This document shows positions 31,601 to 43,903 of a DNA stretch of 64,000 bases, piece by piece. The translations under genes and the position numbers were made by a program. Under the pieces are notes generated by a model. It saw only the letters and a program-made list of their open reading frames with translations. It was not told the DNA's origin and ran no database searches. The stretch spans positions 10,133,593 through 10,197,592 of the forward strand of contig NC_056045.1 of assembly GCF_004379255.2 (NCBI RefSeq), in the 5' to 3' direction. Source of the stretch: Salvia splendens (taxonomy: Eukaryota > Streptophyta > Magnoliopsida > Lamiales > Lamiaceae). Within the stretch, counting starts at the first letter, position 1. Each line of letters opens with the position of its first letter.

Positions 31601-33209
31601 AAACTAAACTCTCTAGCACAATTCCAATTTAACTCAAATATAAGGCTAATTAATATATAAATTTAATAACTTAATTATAAAAAAAATTAATGGTAGTGCA
31701 CTATTTAAATGTGTTTTAACACTTCTTCAAGAAGTTAGCATTTTATTGGGCTATTATTTGTCTAATTGTTTTTGCCTTAAAAAATTATTTTTGGGTAGAA
31801 GACACCTCATCTTTCCATTTTCCCTCCAAAAAGGGCATTAAGGACTTTTCATCAAACTTGCTCTTTAGATTAGTATAGATTTGATAGTGTAACTTTACAT
31901 TATTATGCTGTAAATATTCATTATAAAAAAAAGCATTCAATTACCAAGGCACGACCATTCAAAGACAAACATTCAAACCACCCCAAGTGCTCTACATCGT
32001 CATAAATCTAGAAAAAATACCCTATAAATCCATTTCAAATTACATAATACGAAACCATTTTTATAAGAATTTAAGCTTCTGACTTGTCTAGGGTCCGACT
32101 TCTTAGTCATGTTCACGTACTCTGTCACCGACCTCCTAAGTAGAGTATGTTGTCCTTTTTATTGCGCTTCTTTGCCTGTGCCTCGATGTCTCCCTCCAAT
32201 TGTTGGCGAATCTGGTGGGATAATCGTACAAATGTACAAATGGAAAATAATGTACCACATCAGTATAATAATGTACAAATACAACACATACAAATGTAAG
32301 CGCTAACCAGATAATGTAGCTCATCAGTGAAATAATGTACAAATACAGCACATACAAGTGCAAGAGTTAACGACATAATACAAGTGCAAGAGTTAACGAC
32401 ATAATGTAGCTCATCACTAAAATAATGTAAAAATACAACGCATACAAATGCAAGAGTTAACCAGATGGTGTAGCTCATTAGTGAAATAATATAAAAACAA
32501 AACACGTACAAATACAAGATTTAAGAAGAACACCCAATCGAAAGCATCAAAATCTGACACAATAAAATCAGTGATAAACATAATCCCAACTGTAAAAATA
32601 GAGACAATCAAGTTGGAAATCAGTGATAAACAAAATCCCAACTGAAAAAAACAGAGACAATCTACATACACATGTAGATTTGATGACCAAACAATCGAAT
32701 CGTTGAATTTATGACAAAATTGAACGTGGGATATAGTTTTTTTTGTCTTTACTTTTTCAACGTGGGATATAGTTTTTTTTGTTAATATGTACCATAGTAT
32801 ACCAACTCTAAACTATATATCATGATATATACATAATTGAAAGCTATATACATATATTTTATATAACTAGATCATAACTAAAAGTGAATAAAATCTCAAT
32901 TAACTTTCATAAAATTTTAGTTTTTTTTTTTCAAGAACGCCCTTTGTGGGCGGGCGGTTTAGGCAGACCTCCAACCCGTAAATAATATCAAGATAAAATG
33001 TTCTAACAACATGATCTTAGCCCAAAAGTGACTAGGATCTAAACAAGAACATGAAGAAGCCATCAAATAACTAATGCTTCGATTAAAAATAAAATAACAA
33101 TAACATATAATGGAATAAACGTTTATAACATGAAAGTTAATACTCCTACATAATAAACATATGAATATGAATATTTATATATAAGTAGTACTATTATTTG
33201 TTAAGAATT

Positions 33210-33211
<2 letters not shown>
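28640..33211 (+). mobile_element. Probable Mutator-like element A rich in ATAATGTAC motifs, ends uncertain
   Basis: Non-coding DNA at 28700-30100 is full of TACATTAT. Forward AATGTAC occurs four times at 30360-30415, and ATAATGTAC/ATAATGTAG recurs at 32230-32500. This layout, one short word spread over both flanks with changing orientation, is the same as in the four elements to the right. A leader-like segment (28834-29045) and a coding-like exon after an AG acceptor at 30186 (TKRVKVKLDDNFDDDMPIV) may be gene remains. I could not find clear terminal inverted repeats, so the borders are approximate. 30500-32000 is very AT-rich and holds nothing else I can name, apart from a ~45-bp sequence (CTAATTAATATATAAATT) near 30955 repeated near 31640. 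Confidence 0.4.

Positions 33212-33244
<33 letters not shown>
33212..33244. repeat. TA dinucleotide run at the left edge of element A'
   Basis: About 16 TA units precede GGTTTTAATC. Similar runs lie at each junction of the following elements. Confidence 0.9.
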
Positions 33245-33246
<2 letters not shown>

Positions 33247-35785
33247 TTTTAATCTATCAAAAGAAGTCCCTAAGTATAGAAATACAGACCATATATGGGC
33301 CGTTAGATATGTAGATGAATGACCACGATTTGGATTGCAAACTGAATCTTTTGGGGCATAATAAGAACGATTTATGTCATGTGAAGGGTAAATTAGGAAT
33401 AGAAAAATTCATGAACCGTCGTTCGGTTTTTAAGAGCGGATTAAATGGGAGTCATTACTCCACACGCTAAGTTGGTGCTTGGGTTCTGGCGCCGTTCAAT
33501 TTAACTCTATTTCACCAAAAATTCATCCCATTTTTCATCAAAAAACCACAAAATCAGTTGTGACAAAAACCATAATCTATCAAATCAATGAAGAACAAAT
33601 CACATTTGACGATTCTGAAATCAACGAGAATGATAAACCTAGCGCCTTCTTCAGCAATGGTCGACACACGATCTTCTGGAACCGCGACGCATGACGGAAA
33701 AGGTTAGTAAGATTGTGTATACCAATTGTCTAAAACTTAACTCAAATCTGACCCAATTTTCACTTCAATTGGTTGGATGTAACCTACTCTATCAAAGAAT
33801 GACGAAGAAGGTACCGCCAAAACCCAAACACAGAAAGGTATGTCGACTACATTTTCTAGGTTATTATTTGAAGGATTGTAGTTTTGGTTCTTTTTGGGCA
33901 CTCTGTTATTTAATTGTGGTGTTTTTTTCATCAGCAATAGGTCAAAGTTCCACTCAAAACTTGACTGAACTGAGACATGGTATCGATGACCCAAAACAAG
34001 GTTAAAGTTATATGTATTTACCTTTTGATCCTCTGCTTTTGAAGTACTCATGAATTGAGATGGGATATGCTTTTATAATAGGAGACATATGGGAAACATG
34101 CTATGGAAAAAACTCATATTTTTTATGCTTTGTTTGTGTTAATGTTATACACTAATTTAATGATCTTTCAGATACAACACCACATAAATATATTTGTGTA
34201 GAAGGTGAAAGAGGGAAGGGAACTGCTGAAGATGTTCCCATTTCTGGAAAAGGTCCTTACATTAAACAGAAATCATAACTTGATATGATTGTGATACTAT
34301 CTCTATTACACAATTGTTGTTTTATGACACTTATGTCTCTGTATTAACCTCATTCTTATGCACAAATGCATTGATAGGAGATTTTGAGTATTTAAGAGCT
34401 AAATATAATCGTGTGTTGATGGTTGCAAGAAATAATCATAGCGCATTATTGAATAAAGCGGCGGCATCCAAACATTATGCAAAGGAGGACAAGAAAACAA
34501 AGATCAACGTAGAAAAGATGATAGCAAACTACGGATCTTAATCAATGGTTATGTCATACCTAAAACTAAACTACTGAAACTTTTGTTCATTTCTTTATAG
34601 TTTACCACTATTTTACGTAAACAATGTTTAGACCTTGTAATTCTCGATTTTTGAACCATGTTTTATAAATGTCAGCCGGATGTTATTGTTACTTCACTAT
34701 ATATATTATTTCATCTGTATTTATTTTGGAGTCTCTATGTACTAGTAATCCAGTGTAATTTACCAATTAATAAAAATACAGTGCAATCAAAGCTCTCCGT
34801 CTGTCAAATTATTCTGCTGTTATTGACAAATTTAAAAATTAGGACAATTAATATGACCGAAAAATACAATAAAAATGACCGAAACAACACCTATTTTTTT
34901 CCATCCAACAATATTAATATGACTGAAAACTGCACTTACAATGACCTAAAGTTGCCATATTGAATAATACATTAGTCGTTTGAGTAAAAATAGAATCGGT
35001 TAAGGGTACTGCAATCCTCTTGTTTCTTGTAGTCGAAATACCATATGATGATAATTACTTCATACATTGGGTCATAATAAATGAATATTTGGGTCATGTC
35101 AGAGTATGAGTAATTTGTGTCATAATAATCCAATATTCGAGTCATTATATAACACTACGGAGTAAAATAAACGATAACCCAAACATCTTCCAGTCTTTTG
35201 GGTCAGACTAAATGAATATTTGGGTCATAATAATCAAATAATCAAGTCATTACATAAAACTACGGAGTACCAGAATGCGTCATACAAATCTGATTGAAAT
35301 GTTCATATCAAACTATATTTATGGGATGGATCTGGCAACGACGGCGATGGAACAAATTGATACAAAAGTATATGATGAACGATGGTATAGGATTGAAAAT
35401 GAAACGCAAACGGAACATATTGATGCAACGACGAAATCTAGAAACTAATTGCTCAAGAATAATAAATCTCTATGGAAATAAGTATAATGGAAGATCGTCT
35501 GATGAATATGGAAGATATGAAGGAGTTGAAGTTATGGAATGTTAATTCATCACTCACGCAGATGATTTGTTAGTGAGAGGCAACATTATAGGATTTTCCA
35601 TAACAGACGATTACATGATATGACATAAGTAACCTTATAGGATTAATAATGATTAAAATAATAATATTTTAGAAATTAATATAGCCATTAGATATTCTAA
35701 TCTTAAGATGATCTCGAGTAATCCTAAGGACCACATTTGGCCTCTATTTCTTTATTTAAACTCATTCTTGTTTTGATCAAAATCC
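33245..35785 (+). mobile_element. Mutator-like element A' with Ulp1-type gene remnant
   Basis: The left end GGTTTTAATCTATCAAAAG and the inverted right end (GGATTTTGATCAAAACAAG on the minus strand) align over about 65 bases, including AGAAATA-AGRCCA. Both touch TA runs. Inside are exon remnants on the plus strand and repeats of the word AATGACC or TATGACC (34850-34960) and GGGTCATAATAA (35065-35230). Mutator-like assignment rests on long inverted ends, Ulp1-type cargo and kinship with neighbours; I see no transposase. Confidence 0.6.
33800..34541 (+). pseudogene. Ulp1 (C48) protease gene remnant in A'
   Basis: Short exon-like pieces are separated by GT-AG-like introns: MTKKVPPKPKHRK with a donor GTATG at 33839, a piece near 34170-34250, and a last exon at about 34378-34541. 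The last exon (EYLRAKYNRVLMVARN ... KINVEKMIANYGS, stop TAA) aligns with the ends of the proteins in elements B and C (LRAKY, then VEKMI). The catalytic DCGV block is absent, so this is an internally deleted gene that cannot make an active protease. Confidence 0.55.
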
Positions 35786-35799
35786 TATATATATATATA
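35786..35799. repeat. TA run between A' and B
   Basis: CTATATATATATATAG; one run serves as the border of both neighbours. Confidence 0.85.
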
Positions 35800-36215
35800 G
35801 AGAGAGATGTGATCATATAATAACTCTCAAATCACTTAATAACCCTATAACTAAATATTAACCACACATATTTTCTAATCTTGTGGTTGAAATTCAAACT
35901 TAGATTTACTTCATAAAAAAAGGTGCAGGGGGTAAATATGTCATTTCTCTCATTTAATTTTTGAATTTCGCTCCATTCTTTCATTCTCTCTCAGTTCGAT
36001 TCTCTTCTCTTTCTCAGCGATTTTGTTTCTATATTCCTCTTCTCATCGATTTTGTTCCCAGATTTTCTTCCGATTTGGTTCATTATTCCATAATCTCCAG
36101 ATTTTGTTTCCATAATTCTCGCATAATTGTGAATTGTGACCGGTGAGATGTTTTCAATTTTGCGTTCTTATTTTCATTGATTACCTGTTCAATTGTTGTT
36201 AGAATTTGCTTCGAT

Positions 36216-36792
36216 GGAGTCTGTAGCAAATAACGAAGGTAACAATCATTATCTATTATTTAGCTTATTGATTGTGTTCATATTTTAATTTATTGATTGT
36301 TTTGCTTCATGTATTGAATATCATTTAGTACGGAACATAATATCATTTTTACCAGTAATAAATATCATTTTTAATAAACCTCATGCGTGTTTTGTGTTAT
36401 TTGAATAGAAACATTTCTTCCGAATTTATCTTGGAAATGGAGTTAATCCATCAATGGGGAGAATTGTCAAACTGTAAAAAACCAGACACATGACTATGCC
36501 ATGGCAGACCGATACAAATAAAGTTGACTGTGGAGTTTATGTGATGCGCCATTTGGAGACTTACATGGGTGGTCCTGTTCGTAACTGGAATTCAGGTTTA
36601 ACGAAGAAGGGGACAGTGACTTTCATAAAACTCCGTGCCAAATATACTGAAGCATTGCTTATTGGAGAAACTAACAAGAAGGGTTTTGAGACATTTACAA
36701 TGATACAGCAGAAGTTTCAGAATGATAGCAAAAAAGGGGAAATCGATGTTGAAAAGATGATTAGAGAATTTGAACCCCCTAAAGAGATCTAG
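36216..36792 (+). pseudogene. Ulp1 (C48) protease gene remnant in B
   Basis: A first exon (MESVANNE, donor GTAACA near 36239) and a last exon (36490-36792) remain. The last exon carries the Ulp1 active-site Cys block VDCGVYVMRHLETYMGG, then LRAKYTEALLIGE and IDVEKMIREFE with stop TAG. The His and Asp blocks that lie upstream in this family are missing. Middle exons appear deleted, so the product would be inactive. Confidence 0.65.
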
Positions 36793-36833
36793 TAGTTGTA
36801 ATAGTAACTTGTAAGACATTTTGTCACGTTAAA

Positions 36834-37800
36834 GTATCATTTTATCAGCTTATATGTCATTTCTTCAGCTTATATATCATTTTATAAGGTTACAGTCATT
36901 TTATCCGCTTAGATTATCATTTTATCAGGTTAAAGTGTCAGCTTATATAGTTTCAGAAGGTAAAATGATAGTTGCACTTGATAAAATGATGGTTTCAGGG
37001 GATAAAATGATAGTTTCAGAAGGTAAAATGATAGTTGCACTTGATAAAATGATAGTTGCACTTGATAAAATGATAGTTTTGGCTTATAAAATGAAATGAT
37101 AGTTTTGCCGGATAGAATGATACTATGAGTTGATAAAATGATACTTTTACTGATTTGTAGGTATGTACATTCCTGCATACAATGATACTCTGAGTTGATA
37201 AAATGATAGTTTTGCCGGATAGAATGATACTCTGAGTTGATAAAATGATAGTTTTGCCGGATAGAATGATACTCTGAGTTGATAAAATGATAGTTTTGCC
37301 GGATAGAATGATACTCTGAGTTGATAAAATGATACTTTTGGCTTATAAATGTTAGGTTTACTGCATAAAATGATAGTTTTGCCGCATAGAATGATAATCT
37401 GAGTTGATAAAATGATACTTTTACTGATTTGTAGGTATGTACATTCATGTTTGTGATGATGCTTTGAAGCCAATGATTGATAGTTAAGATGATACTTTTG
37501 GCTTATAAATGTTAGGTTTACAACATAAAATGATAGTTTTGCTTGATAGAATGATACTCAGAGTTGATAAATTGATACTTTTGAAAGGATTGAACTTTTG
37601 ACAAATCCAGACTTTTGAAAGGATTGAACTCTCATTTTATCCCATGAAACTATCATTTTATCCCCTGAAACCATCATTTTATCAAGTGCAACTATCATTT
37701 TATCCCCTGAAACTATCATTTTATCCCCTGAAACCATCATTTTATCAAGTGCAACTATCATTTTACCTTCTGAAACTATCATTTACTAAATTTCAATGAG
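36834..37800. repeat. Array of about 35 AAAATGATAG motifs with orientation switches
   Basis: Inverted copies (TATCATTTTATC) lead at 36834-36930, some 24 forward copies follow at 36957-37590 (AAAATGATAG, AGAATGATAC), and eight inverted copies close at 37630-37790. Spacing is mostly 20-27 bases, and GATAAAATGATAGTTTTGCC alternates with GGATAGAATGATACTCTGAG. Two more forward copies lie near 38378 and 38395. Long ORFs here are by-products of the repeat. Confidence 0.9.
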
Positions 37801-38506
37801 TTCAAAACAACAGAGAGAGCATAACTTGTCACTTAAGTAGAACAAAACACTACTCACAAAATCAGCACTCAAATAAACTGCTTCGAATCTGCATTACTGC
37901 TGCATACAATTTTCTAAACCAAAGCGTTTTACTAGTAGCAGATCATGGCTTCTCAAGTGTAAAAGATCAGGAGGTTAGGATATGCAATAAGGTATGAATT
38001 GATGATACAAAACCAAGTATGAAGTAAATTCAAAGTAAATTCATCATGCTGTCATATGTAACTCTAAATCTACACTAAAAAACTATAGAATCTAAAAAAA
38101 ACGAGAATCGCTGGCAAAATGATAAAATCGAGCAAAAACAAAAGTGAAATAAGTAAAAAACTTCATCCACCCTTTCTTCGATGATGCTTGATCGTTTTTC
38201 GTCCTCATATTCCAGAATTTGGATGGTTTTTCCTTCGAAACTGAAGAAGCAAGGGTTTGAATGTGATTTGGAGGGTTTGAGTGTGAGAGAAATTGAATGC
38301 AGCGTCTAGTTCATGTTTTCTTTTTACGCGCCCAATTTTATAACGAAATGACGATTTTGCCCTTATATAACCGAAATATGATAGTTTTATTTGATAAAAT
38401 GATAGTTTTGTTAGATTAAATCTAGACCACATATTTTAAAAATGTGTGGTGGAGATTTAGTTATAGGATTATCACACAAATTGAGGTTATCATTATAATG
38501 CACCCC

Positions 38507-38520
38507 TATATATATATATA
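38507..38520. repeat. TA run between B and D
   Basis: CCCTATATATATATATAGGG joins the two termini as a palindrome. Confidence 0.85.
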
Positions 38521-40126
38521 GGGATGTATTCATTTCCTTTTCCTATATTTCCTCCTTTTTCCTTCTTAATATCAGCTATTAGATTAGAGAAATGGACGGT
38601 CAAGATCAACATTGGGTAATTAATCCCGTGTTGCATTATTTGTCCTATTTTGTGCATTATGAGGGTACAATAGTAATCTAATAATGGCTGGAAACCGCTA
38701 CGAATAATGCACCACATGGTCACGAGTAATGCATATAATTGACTATATAATGCACAATATGTGAACTGCAATGCATACATGTTATGATGTTTGGACACAC
38801 GTTTCTTGTTTCCCCTAAGGGTTTAATAAGCTTAGGGACTAGGGTATAGTACGTAGACACGTATGTAATCTTCACATGGTAACGAGTAATGGATATAATT
38901 GACTATATAATGCACAATTTGTGAACTGCAATGCATACGAACAAGATGTGCTATGTTATGATGTTTGACACACGTTTCTTGTTTCCCCTAAGGGTTTAAT
39001 AAGCTTAGGAGCTAGGGTATAGTATGTACGCATTAATAACAAATTATAAAACGATACGAATAATTCACCAAATTGTCACGAGTAATGGATGTTATTAACT
39101 ATATAATGCACAATATGTGAACTGCAATGCATCCGAATAAGATGTACCATGTTATGATGTTTGACACACGTTTCTTGTTTCCCCTAAGGGTTTAATAAGC
39201 TTAGGGGCTAGGGTATAGTACGTAGACATTACTAAATGCACGTATGTAATCTTCAATCCGTTGATTAACCCATATACACAATACCTCTAATAATACATAA
39301 TATACTGAGATAATGACAATTAACAGCTACATAATGCACTACCTAAACCAAATAATGCACATACGTATATTCCAATAACAACAATTTGTTAGTAATGTCT
39401 ACGTACTATACCCTAGCCCCTAAGCTTATTAAACCCTTAGGGGAAACAAGAAACGTGTGTCAAACATCATAACATGGTACATCTTATTCGTATGCATTGC
39501 AGTTCACATATTGTGCATTATATAGTTAATAACATCCATTACTCGTGACAATTTGGTGAATTATTCGTATCGTTTTATAATTTGTTATTAATGCGTACGT
39601 ACTATACCCTAGCCCCTAAGCTTATTAAACCCTTAGGGGAAACAAGAAACGTGTGTCAAACATCATAGCACAGCACATCTTGTTCGTATGCATTGCAGTT
39701 CACAAATTGTGCATTATATAGTTAATTATATCCATTACTCGTTACCATGTGAAGATTACATACGTGTCTACGTACTATACCCTAGCCCCTAAGCTTATTA
39801 AACCCTTAGGGGAAACAAGAAACGTGTGTCCAAACATCATAACATGGTACATCTTATTCGTATGCATTGCAGTTCACATATTGTGCATTATATAGTCAAT
39901 TATATGCATTACTCGTGACCATGTGGTGCATTATTCGCAGATACCAAAATGTGGCAGTACTTTTCCGTCAAATGTCAATAATAACCCTGTAATGCATACA
40001 ACCACCTTCTATAATGCAACACGGAACCAGTTTTATAGAATCAATCTGATCCGTTGATGCCTTAGATCTAACGCGTAATATTAAGAAGGAAAAAGGATCT
40101 AAGATGTGAAAAGGAGAATAAAGCTC

Positions 40127-40129
<3 letters not shown>
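38521..40129. mobile_element. Fold-back element D: 1.6-kb palindrome with ATAATGCAC motifs
   Basis: The ends (GGGATGTATTCATTTCC and, inverted, GGGGAGCTTTATTCTCC) align over about 120 bases, sharing CCTTTTTCCTTCTTAATAT. Inside, a ~170-bp block holding CCCCTAAGGGTTTAATAAGC occurs three times forward (38817, 38989, 39181) and three times inverted (39422-39445, 39622-39645, 39794-39817), mirrored around about 39312. ATAATGCAC and TAATGCAT words fill the blocks. There is no gene, so this is a non-autonomous derivative. Confidence 0.8.

Positions 40130-40173
<44 letters not shown>
40130..40173. repeat. TA run between D and C
   Basis: About 21 TA units. Confidence 0.9.
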
Positions 40174-40176
<3 letters not shown>

Positions 40177-40559
40177 TCCCATTATAGCAAATCCACTCTT
40201 AAAGATCGAATTAGAGACCAAATTTGGGCCCTTAGATCTTAAATTTGATGGATTAGATTAGATAATCAAGGGTTATTTTTCGCACTTCATTGTATACTCA
40301 ATTTACTTCAATGCGGGGGTATTTATGTAATTTCATAATTAGGGTAAAAAATCAAAATCACCAAAAATTTACTCATCCCGCTTACGAGTCTTCAGCTGTA
40401 AGCTTCTTCTCTCTCAAAACTTCTCTCACTAACCTAGCTAAAGTCCGACGAAGAATCTTCATTTTCATCGGTCATCTCCGACAAAAACGACTGAAATCGA
40501 CGACATTCATCGACGATTCAGCACTTCGTAGCATCTACATCGAATCCACATATTCAAAA

Positions 40560-42311
40560 TGGTTGGTACTCGAAAAAGTTCGACCGAAAATTCTGGCCTC
40601 CACTTGCGTTTTGGCCGATCTTCGGGTGAAGGTAATACACCTTTGAAGCTTCGCAAAGTTCTTAGTCTTAATTTACGTCATCTAATTCCTAACTTGGAAT
40701 ATGATTTTTGTCAAAATAGTAGTAAAATATACTCGCAAGCAGCCGAGTAAATTAAAGACGGTCAAACAATCAAATCCGAAGCCCGATGCAGATGCTGGAA
40801 ACTAAATTCCAGATCCAGAAGGTAAAACCTAGAAATTAAATTGGTAAAATGAAGAAATAAATTATCATAATGAGGTAGCAGAGTATTCCAAGTGATCTGT
40901 CTATAATTGTGGATGATATGTTGTATATTGATACAATGTTTCTTATGAATGGGTTTAGGGTTTTAGGATTAAACTTAACTGTTGTGTTGTTTCCACATAA
41001 AAATGAACTACATATTCTAATATATGATATAATAACCTCATGTGATGAAGTAATGCAAGTAATCTGTTTTACTATTATCTATAACCTAGTTGTTGTTAAG
41101 TATTGAATTGATATAATGAAGTTATCTATGTATTAAATGAAGTAATATATACTGACTGGATGCATGTAAAAGGTTTAGAAGTAATAATCTATTGCACATG
41201 TAAATAGATAGTAATGAAGTTAAAGTCCTACTCCTACTGTATAAAGCTAAGAAGTAGTAAATTGGTAAAATGAAGTAATAAAACATGATAATGAAGTAAC
41301 AGAGTCTAAAAATGAACTATCTATTTATTGTGTTGCATGGGTTTAGGGTTTTAGGATTAAACTTAAGTGCTGTGTTGTTTCCACATTAAAATGAACTACA
41401 TATTCTTTTTAATGAAGTAGTAAATTGGTAAGATGAAGTAATAAATTATGATAATGAAGTAATATAAATTACATGTTTATACAGTAGGGTTTATTACCAA
41501 AATGAAGTAATAAATTAAGATAATGAACTATTGTACTTATTATATGAAGTATATGCACATAGTACTATAGTAATGATATATTTTGATGGAGTAATATTAT
41601 TATTATAAATTGAAATATTCTATTTCCTAAATTTTTATTGTACTTCATTCTCACAGTTTATTACTTCATTCGTGTGGTATGTTACTTCATTACATATGTC
41701 TTCTTCCCCATATGTGCGAATCAACATTATTATGGTATTTGCTTTTGCTTCAAAAGAAGTGGAATTGATGTACTAGATAACTCTGGAAATGGCAACAACA
41801 ATGATCTCACCATCAATTATGGTGACATTCCAGAGACTCGGTTTGTATTCTTCTCATATGATTGAATTTTATTAGACTTACATATGAAATTGATACACAA
41901 CTAAAGATAACATATATTTGTTTTATACATGCATAGATCATATTTTTGTCACTTCCTCACCAAACTGGTCTTCACACACAGTGCAAGACAATATCCAATG
42001 CTAAAATACAAAGATTCAAAATGCCATGGAGAACTTCTGATAATGTTGAAGACTGTGGAGTATTTCTAATGCGCCACATGAAAATATACAAGGGTGAGCG
42101 TGAAGGTTGCTGGAACTGTGGCTTAAAAAAATCAAGTTTCGGTGTGCTCCAGAGCTTGAGGGCCAAATATTGCTCAGCGTTGATGTTAGCAAATAACAGC
42201 CATGAAAGCTTCAACAGAAAACACGTTACAGCATCATACTACGATGAGGAAAGCAAACACCATGTAATAGATGTTGAGAAAATGATTGCAGCATATTTAA
42301 AGAAGAAATGA
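40560..42311 (+). pseudogene. Ulp1 (C48) protease gene remnant in C, catalytic residues kept
   Basis: The first exon starts with ATG at 40560 (MVGTRKSSTENSG) and ends at a GTAATA donor near 40630. An exon near 41690-41845 encodes FFPICANQHYYGICFCFKR and GIDVLDNSGNG, holding the His and Asp of the Ulp1 triad. The last exon (about 41937-42311) encodes VEDCGVFLMRHMKIYKG with the active-site Cys, then LRAKYCSALMLANN and IDVEKMIAAY, stop TGA. The middle of the gene, where a DUF1985-like or other N-terminal domain would be expected, is absent or not recognisable. Ulp1-family enzymes cut SUMO or related tags; transposon versions have no settled role. Confidence 0.7.
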
Positions 42312-42940
42312 TGATTTTAGCAGATTAAGTTTTGTAATACTCATACATCTGTTTTGAGCAATTGAAAATAAAGTAACACGCTTTTTAATGTTGTTCATTA
42401 TTAGCTTTAAATACTGCATTGGGTAATGGATATAGTTCATTGGGTAGTAAATTGGTAGAATGAAGTAACAAACTACAAATTTGAAGTATCAGACTCTAAT
42501 AATGAAGTAACATACTCTAATTATGAACTATATATAACCTCAGGTGATGAGGTAATGCAAATGATCTGTTTTCATATTAACTATAACCTAGTTGCTGTGA
42601 AGTACTGAATTGCTATAATGAAATTATTTGTGTAATAAATGAAATAATGACATTTTACTTTATGTCAATTAATAAACTAAACTATAGAATTTATAAAATA
42701 TTTTCAGCCTCAACAATAAAAAAACATCATAATAAAGAACAACATAAGCCATTATAAAAACACTTTAGTCTATACTCTTTAAGATTGCAAAAGGTTTAAA
42801 CAAATTCAAATTCAAAGTGTAAATGAAATAAGAAACTACGGGGCTGAAGTACAGAACTTAAAGAATGAAGTACAGAACATGTCCCACTGAAGTAATAAAC
42901 AATTGAACAGAACTATTGGAACAAAACAGAACAACAAGCC

Positions 42941-43903
42941 TCAACATTGTTGTTTCCTCTTTTTCTTCTCATCCTCCTGTATCTTGTCATAATTCCTTGA
43001 ATCATGCAGACCAACCTCGCCACATTTGGCACACTTCCGACCAGGCTTGGACAACTCTCTTAATTATTTCTCAAGGCGTGGAAGACGTCGACTGAACCCT
43101 TGGTGCTGACAACATCAGGTGGATGAACATCTATTTCAATAGGGACTTGTGAGCCATAAAAATTCTCAATCATCTGTCTCTTTTCACTTATGGACAATAC
43201 ATTTCCCTCACCAAGTACTTCTTTTCTCACATAGTAGTTCATTATGAGTCGTATTGATCGCATACAAATTACTGTTAGTGGAAAATCAAAACAAAAATCA
43301 AAACAAAACAAAACAAAACAAAACATATTCATTCAACAAGCATATAAGTTCATTCGGCTCTATTAATACTTCATTATAATCACACAGTAGTTCATTATGA
43401 GTCGTATTGATCGCATACAAACTATTGTCGCATACAAACTACTGTTAGTGGAAAATCAAAACAAAACAAAACATATTCATTCAACAAGAATATAAGTTCA
43501 TTCAGTTGTATTACTACTTCATTATAATCAAAGATTAGTTCATTATGAGTCGTATTTATCACATACAATACAGAGCATGTCAGCATACATATTACGATAA
43601 AATCTTCATTAGTGTGTTTGTTACCACATTAATTCGACCTTTTACTTCATTATGAATATGTTTACAATATAGCATGAAAAAAATTAAAATTACAAACCTT
43701 CAACTGCGTTACTTTCTCCTTCTAACTCTGCATCTGAATCTGTATCGAATAGAGTGCCTCCTTGATATTGTAGATAATCCAGAATTGATCCAATACTAGC
43801 TTCTTCATTATTGGTCGACGAAGATCCATCTTTAACCCCAGAATTTGTCGGTGTCGTTCCTACTCCATCGAGATGCTGATGAATTTCACGTGTGGAATTC
43901 TCC
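42941..43903 (-). pseudogene. FAR1/MULE-type gene remnant in C, convergent to the Ulp1 gene
   Basis: The first exon starts with ATG at 43903 (MENSTREIHQHLDGVG), is acidic (DTDSDAELEGES) and ends at a likely donor near 43700 (GAAGGTTTGT). The last exon, about 43250-42941, reads VPIEIDVHPPDVVSTKGS, then after a one-base shift KPGRKCAKCGEVGLHDSRNY, a CCHC-type knuckle whose last Cys has become Tyr. This order is like the tail of FAR1-related and Mutator-like transposases. The whole catalytic centre is missing. Family assignment is tentative. Confidence 0.45.

Larger units (their letters stand above)
35800..38506 (+). mobile_element. Mutator-like element B with AATGATAG arrays
   Basis: Left end GAGATGTGATCATATAATAAC and the minus-strand right end GGGGTGCATTATAATGATAA align over about 80 bases (shared CCTATAACTAAAT and CCACACAT blocks). 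A TA run touches each end. Inside are a Ulp1-type exon (36490-36792) and, between 36834 and 37800, a long array of AAAATGATAG. On the minus strand near 38290-38150 a short exon-like piece (MRTKNDQASSKKGW) may be the first exon of a convergent gene whose rest is deleted. Confidence 0.65.

Noticed and set aside
30955..31690. The repeated CTAATTAATATATAAATT as an LTR pair
   Set aside because: The similar part is only about 45 bases, has no TG...CA ends, and encloses no retroelement sequence.
36930..37473. Minus-strand ORFs of 172 and 108 codons with repeats such as HFINSEYHSIRQN
   Set aside because: They translate the AATGATAG motif array; the repeat unit explains the open frame and both overlap in different frames.
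36957..37590. A CRISPR-like array
   Set aside because: Repeats are short, degenerate and change orientation, spacers are not unique, and this is plant DNA.
33212..40173. TA runs as centromeric or telomeric satellite
   Set aside because: Runs are 14-44 bases and sit only at element borders; no larger satellite unit is present.
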